Below the pieces are notes generated by a model. That model saw only the letters and a program-made list of their open reading frames with translations. It had not been told where the DNA came from and did no database searches. The position numbers were made by a program, and so were the translations under genes. This document shows, piece by piece, positions 32,610-43,818 of a stretch of DNA of 64,000 bases. Origin of the DNA: Leptodontidium sp. MPI-SDFR-AT-0119 (Eukaryota > Ascomycota > Leotiomycetes > Helotiales > Leptodontidiaceae); NCBI GenBank assembly GCA_020726505.1, contig JAHLEZ010000007.1:2666001-2730000 (forward strand), read 5' to 3'. Every line of letters starts with the position of its first letter. The first letter of the stretch is position 1.

Positions 32610-32766
32610 AGCCAGCCATGCCATGCCACCAGTATGATTGATTGATTATTCCATCCGGACAAAAGCCTGGCCCAGGCTGCCCAGGATGCAGAATGTATCG
32701 CACACAGCACACCAGAGACACACACACCATCACATCACGTCTGCACGTCTCTTCTCACTTGCATCA
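32610..32766. repeat. Duplicated intergenic segment, copy 2
   Basis: Partner of 31111-31287 (same order of shared blocks). It lies about 600 bp upstream of the MED12 start. Confidence 0.8.
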
Positions 32767-32929
32767 GCGCACTGCCTTGCATATTGCATTGCCTGGCCTT
32801 GCCTCTCGGAACAGCCCTTGCTGACCCGTGCTGTGCTTTGTTCTCTACGGAGTACTGGACTGGACTGGACTGTACTGTCTGTACTGTACTTTACCACTCA
32901 CTCACTCTCGGCTCTAACTTATTCCGTAC

Positions 32930-33060
32930 CCTGGCCGCCCATCAAATCCATCCCCCATCCCATCCCGTCAATCCCCTTCCCCCATCCAATCCTATCCCAT
33001 CTCCTATCCTATCCCCATCCCCTCCTATCCTATCCTATCCTATCCCATGCCCTTCCCTCT
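32930..33060. repeat. Pyrimidine-rich (ATCCC/TATCC) tract upstream of MED12
   Basis: A run of short units built on atccc and ctatcc on the plus strand, about 300-450 bp before the MED12 ATG. CT-rich promoter tracts are common in filamentous fungi; a promoter role is inference. Confidence 0.5.
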
Positions 33061-33372
33061 TCCCTTGCCCTTGCCCGCCGCAGTTCCCGTCCCCGACGTA
33101 CTCCGTACAGTTAGTTGTCACTGTTAGTCGACATCCGCCGAGACGACACTCACTCCATCCGGTACAGTCCATCCATCGCATCCATCGCATCCATCGGTAA
33201 CCTCAATCTCCACTCCACATCTATCTTGCGCCCACAACCCACAGCTCTCACTTACACATTACATTGAAGCTGCCAAGTCGACTCTCCATATCTGCCTGGG
33301 AATACTCTTCGCGCATCGGTCAAACCCACTCCCGCCATATTCTATAAGAAATCGCATTTGCTCCCCCACGAG

Positions 33373-33387
33373 ATGGACGAATCATGA
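33373..33387 (+). promoter_or_regulatory. Upstream ORF overlapping the MED12 start (ATGA)
   Basis: ATG GAC GAA TCA TGA; the final ATGA overlaps the MED12 start codon at 33384. If transcribed within the leader, this four-codon uORF would couple translation of MED12 to reinitiation or leaky scanning. Confidence 0.5.
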
Positions 33388-36300
33388 CCACGAGACCCGT
33401 GGGCCGACAGCCCCCTCAGCGCTCTCTCTCCTCGACGGGTGCCATTCATCAGAGGCCTCCGCCGCATAGGACACACTCGCAGCAGTTCACATCTTCGTCG
33501 CCGACGCGGAGGGGGAATGATGCCGGCTTTGTGGACTTGACGTTGGATGGAGAGGTGGCTCGCCCGAGGATTGGAGCTTCGCGACTGAGGGTCGAGATAT
33601 CGACGGACTCGAAGCAAGCCGATGTGGTGGAATCTCCAAGACCATCATCTGCAGCGACTCCCACTTGGAGGCCGTCTCTGCCGCCTCGTGGACGACCGCA
33701 GCTTCACTTCGATGTGCCGAGTGTCATCAACCCGAGGTCGGCGCAAGAAGGGGGACAACATGATAATACTATTAAACCGATGCCTCTGCCAGTGAGGCCT
33801 GGGCAATATCCTCCGCCATTGTCAGGGAAGCAGCGACCGCTGCCAACAAATACCAACAAGAAGGATGCTCGCCCAAAACCATACACCCTGGAAGTTCCAG
33901 CAATGGCTCCTCACTATTCGCCCAACGGTAGGTCTACTCTGGAAAAGCGATGGCTTGGGATATACTGACATCGAATAGGGCATGCGGATTTCTATCCATG
34001 GACCGGAAATCATCCCGAAGACCAGTTCTCCGAGCCTGTCATCCGCCAGGGTTATTTTGACAAGGCTCAGATGACACAAAACGAAACTGGATCAGCCAGA
34101 GCCACTATAATTCCTGCCCTCAAGCACAAGACTGGACTACAAATGCTGTCAGCCCTCTTCACCAACGTGCTTGCTCAGCGCAGAGCGCATGGCCAAATAC
34201 ACTCGGCATCAACATTCAAACCCCCACCGCGAGTTACCGTGACGGATACAAAGAGAGAGATGTGGTTGAAGGATCTGGCAAACCCAACAATCTCGCTGCG
34301 TCGCCTGAGTCGATCGATCCCCCATGGAATAAGAGGGAAGGTCCTGTTGGAGCAATCTTTGAGCAAGAACATACCCCTTGAAAGAGCAGTTTGGTTAGCC
34401 AAATGTGTTGGTGCTAATGAGCTCCGATCATTCCGCAGGAAAGGAGTTAGCGGGACCTTTGCAATGGGCGGAGAAGCGAAGTGGATTCGAGATTTTACTG
34501 TTTGTGTGGAACAGTTTTTGGAGAGTATTGTTGGATCATGTGGCGAGAAGGACTTCAAGACACGGATTACCTATGCGTAATGGCCCCCTAATCTCCATGC
34601 AGAATTCCTGACTGACATTGACTGTTAGGATACGACTAGCAACATATTTCCATGCCGAACATCTACTGGATCGGGAACACTACATGGACTGGCTTGTATC
34701 ATCGCTTGAGAACAGTCCCCAAGCGAAACTCCCGATGTGGATCTTGATTACTCAAGTATATTGGAGAGATCTCTTGAAATATCGAAAGTATGGGCGACGG
34801 TTATCGGCTGCTTTGATGATCCATTTAGCTGAGGTATGCTGAGCAGTGTTATGTTTAAAAGCCCAAAATGCTGACCGCAATTCAGATCTTGAAACATACG
34901 GACCATGACATTTTAGCACCTCTTTCAGATCGGCTGAAGAGTCTGTTGAGGGGGCTGATGTCTACGAACACCGACAACTTTGTATCACCTAAGATTTGGG
35001 CACTACACCGAGAAACTATCAGATCGACTTTCGGTTCTGAAGACCCTCAATTCTTACCGATCCTGGGCACAATCGACAGGCGGAATTCACGCTTTACCAC
35101 CACAGGCGCCATGAAGGAGCCTCCTGCTCGGAAGCGTCTTATCAGAACCTTGGATAGAAGTCTCTCGGAACCATTCTCAAACGACTTGCCGCGGACATGC
35201 TGGGATATTGATGGCGACAAAAACATGCTGATTCTAGTCATCCTTGAATGGTCAACATCATCCTATCGACCTGGAAATACCAAAACCTTTGTGGCTGCAC
35301 GCATGATGAGGTACTGGGCCAAACTCGGGACAGACATCACAGGTGCTATACTCAATTTTCTCGATTCGACGTCTCATACTTCTGGAACTAACAAGCCTGC
35401 CTTCTTTCACCTGGTATCTGAATTAGCACGTTCAGATCATTTTTCTACGCCGAGATATCTTCAATGGCTTATAGCCCGTGGCGGCATATACAACCCTGCA
35501 GACATAGCGGTGGACGGACCTCCCTCGACTCGACTCCTAGCAGAGCTTCCAATGAGCAATGCTAGTGAGAGCATTTCGGGACTTCGCACTGCCTTGCTAG
35601 GTCGCGCAGATTGGTCAACAGATGACGAGGAAGACTTGATTCAGGATTGTTTGGTATTCATGAACAGAAATCTACCGGGAATGCAAACTGGCGTGGATCT
35701 TGATCTGGAATCGAAGGATTGTGCTGAGTCGGGCAACCTCGCGGAACTTCCCCGGGACTTGAGCAGGACGATAAAGTCGGAATTGGGACACTGGCTGAGA
35801 CATAAAGTCAGGCTTCAAATGGTGCAGCCAACAATACCACCGTTAGATGACTGGGACGCCTCCCCCATGAAAGGCGGAAGTTCTGCCATTACGGGATCGG
35901 ATTTCAACACTGTCCGGGGTTACCTTGAGGATCTAGACGACTACTCGATGCTTGCAGATGTGCTCAAAATTGTCACCAGTTCGAACGACACGGAAGTTCT
36001 AGCTTCATGTACCGACACTCTAGACTTGCACCTGGAAACGTTTGCTGCCATCGGGGCATTGAATGGTCTCTTCGACATCCTCATGGCCCGGCTGCGAGCC
36101 TTGACCGAAGAAACAGATTCAGTCCCGCGAGGCCTCCTGGTCTCCCTTTCGGATCTCGCATCCAGGCTACCACAGGAGAACATCATTGCACAGCAGCTTG
36201 CCCAAGAGCTTGCCAGAAGTGATCGAAAGACGGCAGCAGATGCATGTTCACCAGTTTCGGATCATATGGCCATCGTGGAAACGGCAGAGGTCGACTTCAC

Positions 36301-38011
36301 CGACGAAATTGAAAAAGTGCTAGCAAGCGGGAACAGTATGGACCAGGTCACCCTCGAACGACTATTCCGCCGTATTATCCTACGATTGGAGGAGTCATGG
36401 GAAAAGTCCCCGGAACAGCAACGTAGCTGTGCCTTATTACTCACTCGACTCCGGACGTTTGATGCTAAGCAATTCGACGTATTGATGGGGGCGTGGGCCA
36501 ATCGAATATTGCAGGTGGAAAGCCGTCCCGGCATGATGGAAGTCTTTGGTCCACTGATCAGTTTCGGATGCCTGACCCTTCATGATGTGGTGACTAGCTG
36601 TGGGGTTGGCAACGAACAACAGCCCCTGGAAGGCAGTGTTGACAAGCCGGCCATTTCTCAGGAACTACTTCACCTACTTGTCGCCCGGTGCGATCTTCCA
36701 GAAGTTATGAAGCTTGAAGAAACATACCGACTTCGAATCAAGCAGGTGCATGCGCAGAAGGACTTTCCTATGGACATCCTCGTAGTCATCCGTCAAGCTT
36801 TTGAGGCTTCTTTCACAACCCGCCATCTCCGCTCCTTCGACGTAAGGGCTCTTTTTGCAAGTCAGGATATGTACAACATCTACCAATACCACATCCAGAG
36901 AGACGCAGTTGCTTTTACGCAGAAGTTGATCATGCCCTTGCTCCAGAGCTCGAATTCGGCTGTTGTCGATGCCATCAATACGACCATCGATAAACTTCTC
37001 TCTACTAGTAGTGTTGGCGAGCCAATCACTACAGAGTTACTCTTGAACATCGCAGATGATCTCTCCTTGCCATTCTGCCAGGTCAAGCTTGCTTCGATGT
37101 TGCAAGCCCGGGATACCGTAATGGAGGGCGACAATTCCAGCCAGGCAGAGCACCTGGCCGAATTCGATCATGCTATCGAATCAGCAGTAGAAGCTGGCAG
37201 AACAACTTGGGCAAGCATCATCCCCTTACTGGACATCTCGATATCTCAACATCTTCGACGGCGAGCCGACACGCAGTTCCTCGGGCTGTTTCCCAACCCA
37301 AAAGCAAACAGCAGCGATGGTCCTTGGATGAGTAACCGCATCACGCGCGCTGAGAATCTTCTGCGTATCGTTGATGCAACAACACACAGTATATCGGCGT
37401 CACCTTCTCCGGATTCCAGCAGCACCAGTCTCGCTTCCGATATGGTCATAGCTCTCAACAGTACGTGGCTTCTGCTCGCAAACACGCAACCCCAGGAAAC
37501 AAGGGACGCCATTATATCGAAGTGGCTCCCCCTGCTACTATCCTTCATGACAATACACGTCGGTGCCTTCGAAGCAACTAAGCAAGGACATGAGAGCCGC
37601 GCCAAAGCCACACTCGCTCTCTCCGCCGTCTTCCTGCAACTCCAAGCCTTGGACACGAGCACAGAAGCCATCGACAACCTCATCGAGCAGACTTACGACT
37701 TGGCCCTCAACCTAGTCGACGGCCTACCTGAGGATATGCGACAGCAATGCATCCGCAGCCTGCGAGACACGACATCCAGCCCACCGATATCTTACCTATT
37801 CAGCATCGCTGCCAATCCGACAGAGTGGCTTGTTTTGAGCCAGAAGGACAAGATGCGCTCCGTGACTGGTGCGGATGGGAAGCCAGCTGAGAAGGAGAAA
37901 CTCACACCCTTCCCATTGAAGAGGTGGGAGATGTTAGGCGAGCCGACGCCTAATGTGGGAGAGAACGATACGAGTCTAAGCTTGACGCTCTTCGCTGCCA
38001 GGCGAGGGTAG
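33384..38011 (+). CDS. SRB8: Mediator complex subunit 12 (SRB8/MED12)
   Basis: Four exons, 33384-33927, 33979-34576, 34629-34833 and 34886-38011, all in phase, give 1490 codons, the usual size of fungal MED12. The N-terminal about 180 residues are Pro/Arg/Ser-rich (RPVGRQPPQRSLSS). The Med12 domain follows: FYPWTGNHPEDQFSEPVIRQGYFDK, PPPRVTVTDTKREMWLKDLA, LRRLSRSIPHGIRGKVLLEQ, NIPLERAVWLAKCVGANELR, AKWIRDFTVCVEQF. The rest is helical and moderately conserved (VYWRDLLKYRKYGRRLS). MED12 is part of the Cdk8 kinase module, which reversibly binds core Mediator and mostly represses RNA polymerase II transcription. No breaks are seen. It is the clearest housekeeping gene in the window. Confidence 0.95.
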
Positions 38012-38913
38012 ATGGAGAAGCACGTCTGGAGATGCAATTGGACTGGTTTAGTTTGAGACTTGGATATGCAAGGTATTGTTTGGATCCGGCCTGGCAAAGG
38101 ATATGGTATGGGAGAAAGGGGCTGCTGTTGTTGTCGTGTTATTACCATTACCATTACCAAGGAAGAGGGTTGGGTTGGGTTGGGTTGGATAGGACTAGGA
38201 CTACGGAATCTGAATTTGGAAATTAGCATGGCGTTGGATACAGGTCGGGCATGAGATACGGAGCGTAGATGATGTTACGATTACAAATGCAATGACACTC
38301 ACTGAGTTCTTTTGTCTCTACCTCACTCCCTCTTCAATTGCAGCTTTTGCGTGAGAGTCTTCATGTGCGGCTTTTTGCGTGAGAGTCTTCGTAAGATCCT
38401 ACAATCTATTGTATTAGCAGTAAGTTGACATCTCATTTAGCTCCTGATCCTTCCCTCTTCTTCCTTCGGTTACAAAATTCGTCTCTTCCATCTTTCAGCT
38501 CTTTTCTTCTACCTAACTGAGCTATTATCCGAAGCCATCGATGAGTACTGTAAGTAGACTGTAATTCGCTGCAAGGCAAGGCAAGACTGCTTTGGGATCT
38601 ACGGAAAATGGTTTTGGAATCTCGGCAGGCTTACTTTACTTGCTGAATCTCTGGGTCTCTGGGTTGCATCTGGGGTTGGGTGGGGGTGTTGGGGACCCGA
38701 GCATGGAAGGAAGGGTTGTGAGGATCTAATTACTTATATGAAAAGTTTGGCATTCTAGGAACGGGGGTGCGTCTTCGTGAACGAAGACCTAAGAAAGTAT
38801 GTATATCCCAGATATCATCAACAAGTCAGAAAGTCACAGTTGCCTGCCCCGTTATAGAAATCGATTAGTAGTAACCCCGTCCTAAATTAATAAAAACAAA
38901 GACGGGTGGGGTA
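38012..38913. other. Downstream intergenic with short tandem repeats
   Basis: ttaccattaccattacc near 38141-38160, gttgg units near 38168-38188, and a twice-repeated tttgcgtgagagtcttc (38346-38390). No gene. Confidence 0.5.
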
Positions 38914-39440
38914 TCAAAAACAATTGCTCGTCCGCTTCAACTCCCATTTCACATCTGCTAGAAACGTCTGGTGGTTCTCTGGCGTGATGTACTTATCCCT
39001 GTCTCCTCCATCTTGCTCCTTCTCACCGAGAATGGATCCTAAAGACTACCGTTTATTTTTCTCCCCCCTCCTCCTCCTTTCATCCCTAACGTCGACTTCC
39101 GAATCCACACACAAAGGCGTTGTAGAGTCGGACATGTGCAGCTCCGGCATGATATCTGCCTCTGCGGAGATCTCGTCTTGGCCGTGTAGAGTTGGGGTTG
39201 ATATGTCGGTACGAGATGCGCTGGATAGGAGCCGCTGCCGCTTAGGTGGCGGTGTTGTAGGTGCACGGCGCTTTGGTGTGCGACTTTTTGGTCTACGGCT
39301 TTTTGGTGCACAACGCTCCGGTACACAGCTTTTTGGTGCACGACAGTTTGGTGCATGACGCTCTGTTCTACAGGTTTACAGCTTTATGGTGCACGACGCT
39401 TCGATCTACAGCGTTCGCGTGCATGACGCTCTGATCAAGG
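38914..39440 (-). CDS. Probable basic nuclear-type protein with Lys/Pro repeat-coding minisatellite (partial)
   Basis: Reading leftward from about 39360, five-residue units RAPKS, RRPKS, RTPKR, RAPTT, PPPKR lead into QRLLSSASRTDISTP and an acidic stretch (DEISAEADIMPELHMSDS), ending at TAG 39046-39048 unless spliced. Further 3', another open stretch (DKYITPENHQTFLADVKWEL) ends at TGA 38914-38916. An intron between the two is likely but its ends are ambiguous. The repeat continues upstream to about 39440, where one unit carries TAA in place of AAA. Composition suggests a nuclear protein with a basic DNA- or histone-contacting tail. No family is recognised. Confidence 0.4.
39262..39440. repeat. 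15-bp-period minisatellite
   Basis: Imperfect units such as ggtgcacgacgcttt and tttttggtgcacgac recur about a dozen times with 15-bp or multiple spacing, so the reading frame is kept across units. Confidence 0.7.
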
Positions 39441-39722
39441 GGTCATTTGATTTAGATGAACTGACCTTTTACGTTCTTGTGGTAGAGTCAAATAAATGCC
39501 GTTTTGTAAAGCTTAAGACAACTGTCCTGTCATAGGTGATCAGGTGGGACACTGCTCCTGTAACCGGAGAAGTCCTAATGTGCTGAGCGTACTAGGTGTG
39601 CAGTCCCAATATTCCTGGAAGACTCTTGGTCGTGAGGTTCCATGCTAAAGGGGTCCTTATATGCCCCCCTGCAAAATCTCGGGGGTATGCAATTAGTACC
39701 TTCGGACTATTAAATAGCATGT

Positions 39723-40176
39723 CTATGTGCCTTGATTGTCACACATTACTACAATCGCTATCACGCTTGCTGACCGATGAAACTGCCGAAACGTGCAGAG
39801 GGTTACCCCCAACAGATCTGCGAGAGCGCTGAAGTGAGGACCTGCGAACTGCGGGATCAGGTTGATGATGGCGAGGGTCCCCGCTCGAAAGCCGGCTTGG
39901 GAGGGAGATGGTAGAAAACTGGACGCTGAAGTCAGATGTTTCCAGGCCAAGGCAAGCTACATTTCCTGCGATGTAAATGAGCCGCACCGCGACGCCAGCT
40001 CGACTCCACGGGCCCAGGAGCCGGTGTCGATGAAGAATATAGTGGTAGATCAGGTGCTTTGATATCAGAGGAGAGAGATACCGGATGAGGTAGCCAATCC
40101 AATGGCGGCCACTGATGAGCAGGAGCACACAGAACATGCTGCCGAAGGCAATGGCATATACTTGGCTTTTATCCAT
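39723..40176 (-). pseudogene. Ferric reductase-like N-terminal relic
   Basis: From MDKSQVYAIAFGSMFCVLLL at 40176: a signal-anchor-like helix, YHYILHRHRLLGPWSRAGVAVRLIYIAGNVAC, then after a one-base frameshift near 39905 QAGFRAGTLAIINLIPQFAGPHFSALADLLG and FRQFHRSASVIAIVV, where the frame ends at 39723. This is the first part of the ferric reductase transmembrane region (including HRSA at the start of the haem helices). The remaining helices and the FAD/NAD domains are missing. Truncated and frameshifted. Confidence 0.7.
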
Positions 40177-41498
40177 AATGAATGAGCGTTGGGGGAGGAC
40201 GTGCTCGGGAATGTAAATTAGGAACTGCTGTATCGATAGAGACAGATGATTGTCGAGGACGAGATAGACGAGAGACGGGACGAGGCTAGGAGGAGAGAGG
40301 AAGAAGGGAGAGGAAGAAATGAGGAAACCTGATACTGTAAGATCTTTCAAATATTTGAAAGTGGGAAGAAATGTGGAATTCCGTTGCCTACTATGGCTCA
40401 GAGGTCAACCAAATATGGTTGTGGTTACACTCTGGATTGAGGGTGGTCTTCGATATCTGTCATCTTAAAACCAGAAAAAGGCTTTCCGATTTGGCGGGAG
40501 CCCGAACTGGACACCCTATTTATACTGTCATCCAAAAATGACTCCTGGCTAAGACGAGACCCTGAAACGCCTTTATGTTTCACCCCTAGTGTAGATTAGT
40601 AGTGGAGGCCAATAAAACCGTTCATCACCGTAGCTACAGTATTGGTCTATTTGCGGGTATGTACCAATAAACCCTAGTCTCTGCAAACCAAGAGAGCCCC
40701 ACACTCGATCCTCAACAGCCAGGCAAAAGAAAGATGGTGATTGGAGGAGCGAAATTTCGGTGAGCGGTATGGTCAACATTGCCTCGCCACTGACAACGGT
40801 GGACGAGACCCACCTGAAACCCCCTTTCGTACATCATGTTGGAAAAGACGTCTTTCCCTGCCATCCGCCATTTTGCAACCGATATGTTTGCATTTTTTGT
40901 AGGCTATTTTTTCATTTTTTGAGGTTCAGCAGTCTTGAAGCCAAAATGAAGACGAGGGCGAGGATGTTACCAGGGACTATGTCAGCCTTGTCCAGTATCA
41001 TTACCGTCGAACAGGGGGAGTTAAGGCAGCCATGAATGTTCAAATCGGAGCCGAATTAGGCCGCATGGACGGTATTGCATCAAAAGCTGACTTTGGCTTT
41101 GATGACCCCTCTCCGCAGGCTGAGGCAGCTTCTTTCTTCCCCTGGTCTGCAGGTCAGGATCAGGGTCCTGGCGTAGAAAACGGGGTATGGGGTATTTGTG
41201 TCACGCAATGTTGACTGCCGCTGCATCTTTCCTTTGCTAAATCCCTCTCTACATCTCTACATCTCTACATCTCTACATCTCTACATCTCTACATCTCTAC
41301 ATCTCTACATCTCTACGTCTCTACGTCTCTACGTCTCTGCATCTCTCCATCTCTGCATCCCTCCATCTCTGCATCCCTACATCACTACATCACTATATCT
41401 CTACATCTCTACATCTCTATACTCTCTCCTCTTCTTCCAGTGTTGCCATGTTGGTTCACGCCAAGTGAAGGTCAACCTCCAAGCACAACCTCCAAGCA
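40177..41498. other. Intergenic between the ferric reductase relic and the DUF7136 gene
   Basis: No gene is recognised until the tandem array at 41245. Short ORFs of 60-90 codons only. An in-frame extension of the relic to 40350 is hydrophobic but unlikely to be coding. Confidence 0.4.
41245..41420. repeat. 8-bp tandem array (ctctacat)n upstream of the DUF7136 gene
   Basis: About 20 units of ctctacat, perfect at both ends and degenerate in the middle (ctctacgt, ctctgcat, ctccatct, catcacta). It ends about 80 bp before the DUF7136 ATG and therefore probably lies in the promoter or leader. Confidence 0.9.
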
Positions 41499-42392
41499 GT
41501 GGCCGGGACTTTGGTCGCAATGGCAGCAACATCTCCAGCAAGCACGACCCCGACCCCGACCAGTATCACATCCACCGTAGCATCATCAACCATCACCGGG
41601 GTTCCTCCTGGCATGAGCGGCCTGAGCGAGCTGGACATCATCTTCCCGCAGCCCAACCAGACCTACCCCCAGGTATCACCGTTTCCAGTCGTCTTCGCAA
41701 TCCAGAATCCCCAGGTAGTTTATTCCTACCACTTCTTTCTCGACTGGACCATCAGTCTCAAGAACTGCACCGCGACGAACCTCACAGCCTGCAACGTTCC
41801 CTCCTCTGTATTCGGGGGCCGAATCTCCACCCGGCCAGACGACACGGGCTTCCCTATCCCCGCCTCCATCGACACCGCCCCCCTCTTCGCATACGTCACC
41901 GGCCCCGACTCCCGCAGCCTAGGCTACGGCATATGGGAGCTAACATGGGGATACTACCTGAGCGACCCATGCCGGGCCGGAGCCTCCTTCGTCGAGCAAT
42001 ACGGCCCGGCCAACCTTGGACGAGGCAGTTTCCTCTTCACGCTGGCGAGCACGGCATCGCCGACCAACCCGCTGCCGAGCGTGTGCCCGACGTCTGCGGG
42101 CATGGTCAGCATCCTGGGCACCGTCACCATGGGCGCGCAGTTCGTGCCGACCTTCTCGAATTGCCCGACGACGGCTTCGTCGCCGCCTGCTAGTGCGACG
42201 CCGTGTGCGGCTATGCTGGATGGTGCGGGCGCCACGAGTATCTTGCGTGCGTTGAATGCGACGGTTGTTACGCCGACGGCGGGGCCGACGGCGACTGGCA
42301 AGCAGAGTTCGGCGATGCCGCTGAGAACTAATCTGCTGGGGCATTATGTGCTAGCGAGTATATTGATCTCGGCTCTAGGCTTGCTCTATTGA
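41499..42392 (+). CDS. DUF7136-type secreted, probably GPI-anchored protein
   Basis: 297 codons without introns. After a Thr/Ser-rich N-terminus the core reads ELDIIFPQPNQTYPQVSPFPVVFAIQNPQ, FFLDWTISLKNCTATNLTAC and GYGIWELTWGYYLSDPCRAG, as in fungal DUF7136 proteins. Paired Cys and N-glycosylation sites (NQT, NCT, NLT) suit an extracellular protein. The C-terminus is Ser/Thr/Ala-rich and ends in a hydrophobic segment (GHYVLASILISALGLLY), typical of a GPI-anchor signal. The first 15 residues (MAGTLVAMAATSPAS) make only a weak signal peptide, so a short upstream exon is possible. Codon third positions are very GC-rich, unlike the AT-rich DNA to the right. Function unknown. Confidence 0.8.
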   Translation: MAGTLVAMAATSPASTTPTPTSITSTVASSTITGVPPGMSGLSELDIIFPQPNQTYPQVSPFPVVFAIQNPQVVYSYHFFLDWTISLKNCTATNLTACNVPSSVFGGRISTRPDDTGFPIPASIDTAPLFAYVTGPDSRSLGYGIWELTWGYYLSDPCRAGASFVEQYGPANLGRGSFLFTLASTASPTNPLPSVCPTSAGMVSILGTVTMGAQFVPTFSNCPTTASSPPASATPCAAMLDGAGATSILRALNATVVTPTAGPTATGKQSSAMPLRTNLLGHYVLASILISALGLLY

Positions 42393-43227
42393 TAATTGTT
42401 GCCGTTGTCTCGAACAGTCTGTCATTTTACTATGTTCTGCTCTCGCCTTGTAGGTTGCACATGGCATTTTTGAGTCAAAAGCTTGAAATATAGCAAAAGA
42501 ATCTATGTCCAGAGCTTTGTGGGAATCATTGTGGCTGGTTTGATGTAAATGTTTGCCTAGTGCAAAGTTGTTAGACTGGCTCTTCTCTATTTGTGATGAT
42601 AAAAACATCAGCGACGCCCAATTCACCGTGTCAGGTAAATTGGCCATTTAAGAAACCTACAACAAGCCAAGATGAGGACACGAGGTTTAGTCACGAGGGA
42701 TGAGATGCCTCGATGAGACTAAGTAGGGGGCTGAAAAGTAGGCAACTTTTGCTTCACTTGAAATCACATCCTTCACAGAAATAACACATCTTGACCGGGG
42801 GTTTTTTTCCCTCTGCTGAATGATGTGATTACCTAGGTATTAAGACAACCAAGAGGCCCTGGAGCCCGGTATATGCGTAAACATACATCGTAGCGCGCGA
42901 ACACTGACAACTTTGTTATCACGGCGAGGCCCTCTGTCATGAACTTTGTCTTATTTTACTAGGGTATAATCCCATCACCAACGCAGCCCTTGCGATGGCC
43001 AGTAACAACTTCATAAGACAGCTCATCAAGCCGAAAAAGGTTAAAAGAAGACCCTGATCTACCCTGCTGGGAATCAGACAACCGCCAACCCTTTTCGAAT
43101 CGAAAGATCTTCCAACAGCTTTCTCGTTCGCCTGCCCTGCCTAAACTAGGCTGTGTTTCCAGAGGAGAAAACGCTTGCTGAAGCCGCCACGACAGCTTGT
43201 ATTACCTAATGTACTCAACTTCCGGTT
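42393..43227. other. Intergenic, no gene recognised
   Basis: Only short ORFs. Ends at the start of the APH relic. Confidence 0.4.
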
Positions 43228-43818
43228 CCCAAAGTTTTCTGTCATGGTGTGGATCCTGAAATCCGGCCGTTCATGATTATCCAAGACCTTGGGTCTCGAC
43301 GAGGCATGGGCCAGGCCCTAGAGCCTCCCCGCGAGGATCCTAACGAGACCCCCATTTTACATCCCAACATTTCTGAAAGCAAGCTCAAGAGCCTGTATGT
43401 TCAAATGGGACAGTGCTTGCTACAACTTGCACAGCCTACTTTTCCACGTATCGGAGCTCTCGTCGAGATAAACCCGGGATCCTACTGTGTAGTAGGAAGA
43501 CCCGTCACACTTAATATGATCATTATGGTTCAGCTTTCTAATATCCCCAAGTCGATTTTCCCATCCGAAGGCACTACATACCAAACCGCTGATGACTGGT
43601 ACGTGGTATTGGCCGAAATGCAAATGGCAACTCTCCTCTTCCAGCATAACGATATTGTATCGTCGGAGGATGACTGCAAGACCAAATATATCGCTCGCCA
43701 ACTATTTCGCAGATTAGCTAAGCAAAGTCGGCTATTAAAGTTTGGGTTTTCTAATGATAACTGGTCTACCTGCTCCAAGCACGCTCCTGCGAGGTTGCCA
43801 GCGCCGGATGGACGATAA
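43228..43818 (+). pseudogene. APH-family phosphotransferase relic (middle part)
   Basis: An open frame without a proper ATG: PKVFCHGVDPEIRPFMIIQDLG, LHPNISESKLKSLYVQMGQCLLQL, FPRIGALVEINPGSYCVVGRPVT, YQTADDWYVVLAEMQMATLLFQHND, KYIARQLFRRLAKQ. This is the segment between the ATP site and catalytic loop of fungal APH-like kinases. Both ends are missing: no start, and no HGD/DWE catalytic motifs before the stop at 43818. The end overlaps or abuts the 3' end of the NLR relic on the other strand. Confidence 0.75.

Noticed and set aside
32638..33200. Overlapping 138-158 codon ORFs before MED12
   Set aside because: They translate the pyrimidine-rich promoter repeats (PIPSPILSPSP-like) and have no coding character.
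38141..38190. Short GGGTTG and TTACCA repeats as a telomere-like tract
   Set aside because: Only a few degenerate units inside ordinary sequence next to MED12; not the TTAGGG repeat of fungal telomeres.
41198..42193. 331-codon ORF overlapping the DUF7136 gene
   Set aside because: Its first part only translates the 8-bp satellite and the rest is out of frame with the recognisable DUF7136 protein.
41940..42344. Arg-rich minus-strand ORF
   Set aside because: Artefact of high third-position GC in the DUF7136 gene on the other strand.
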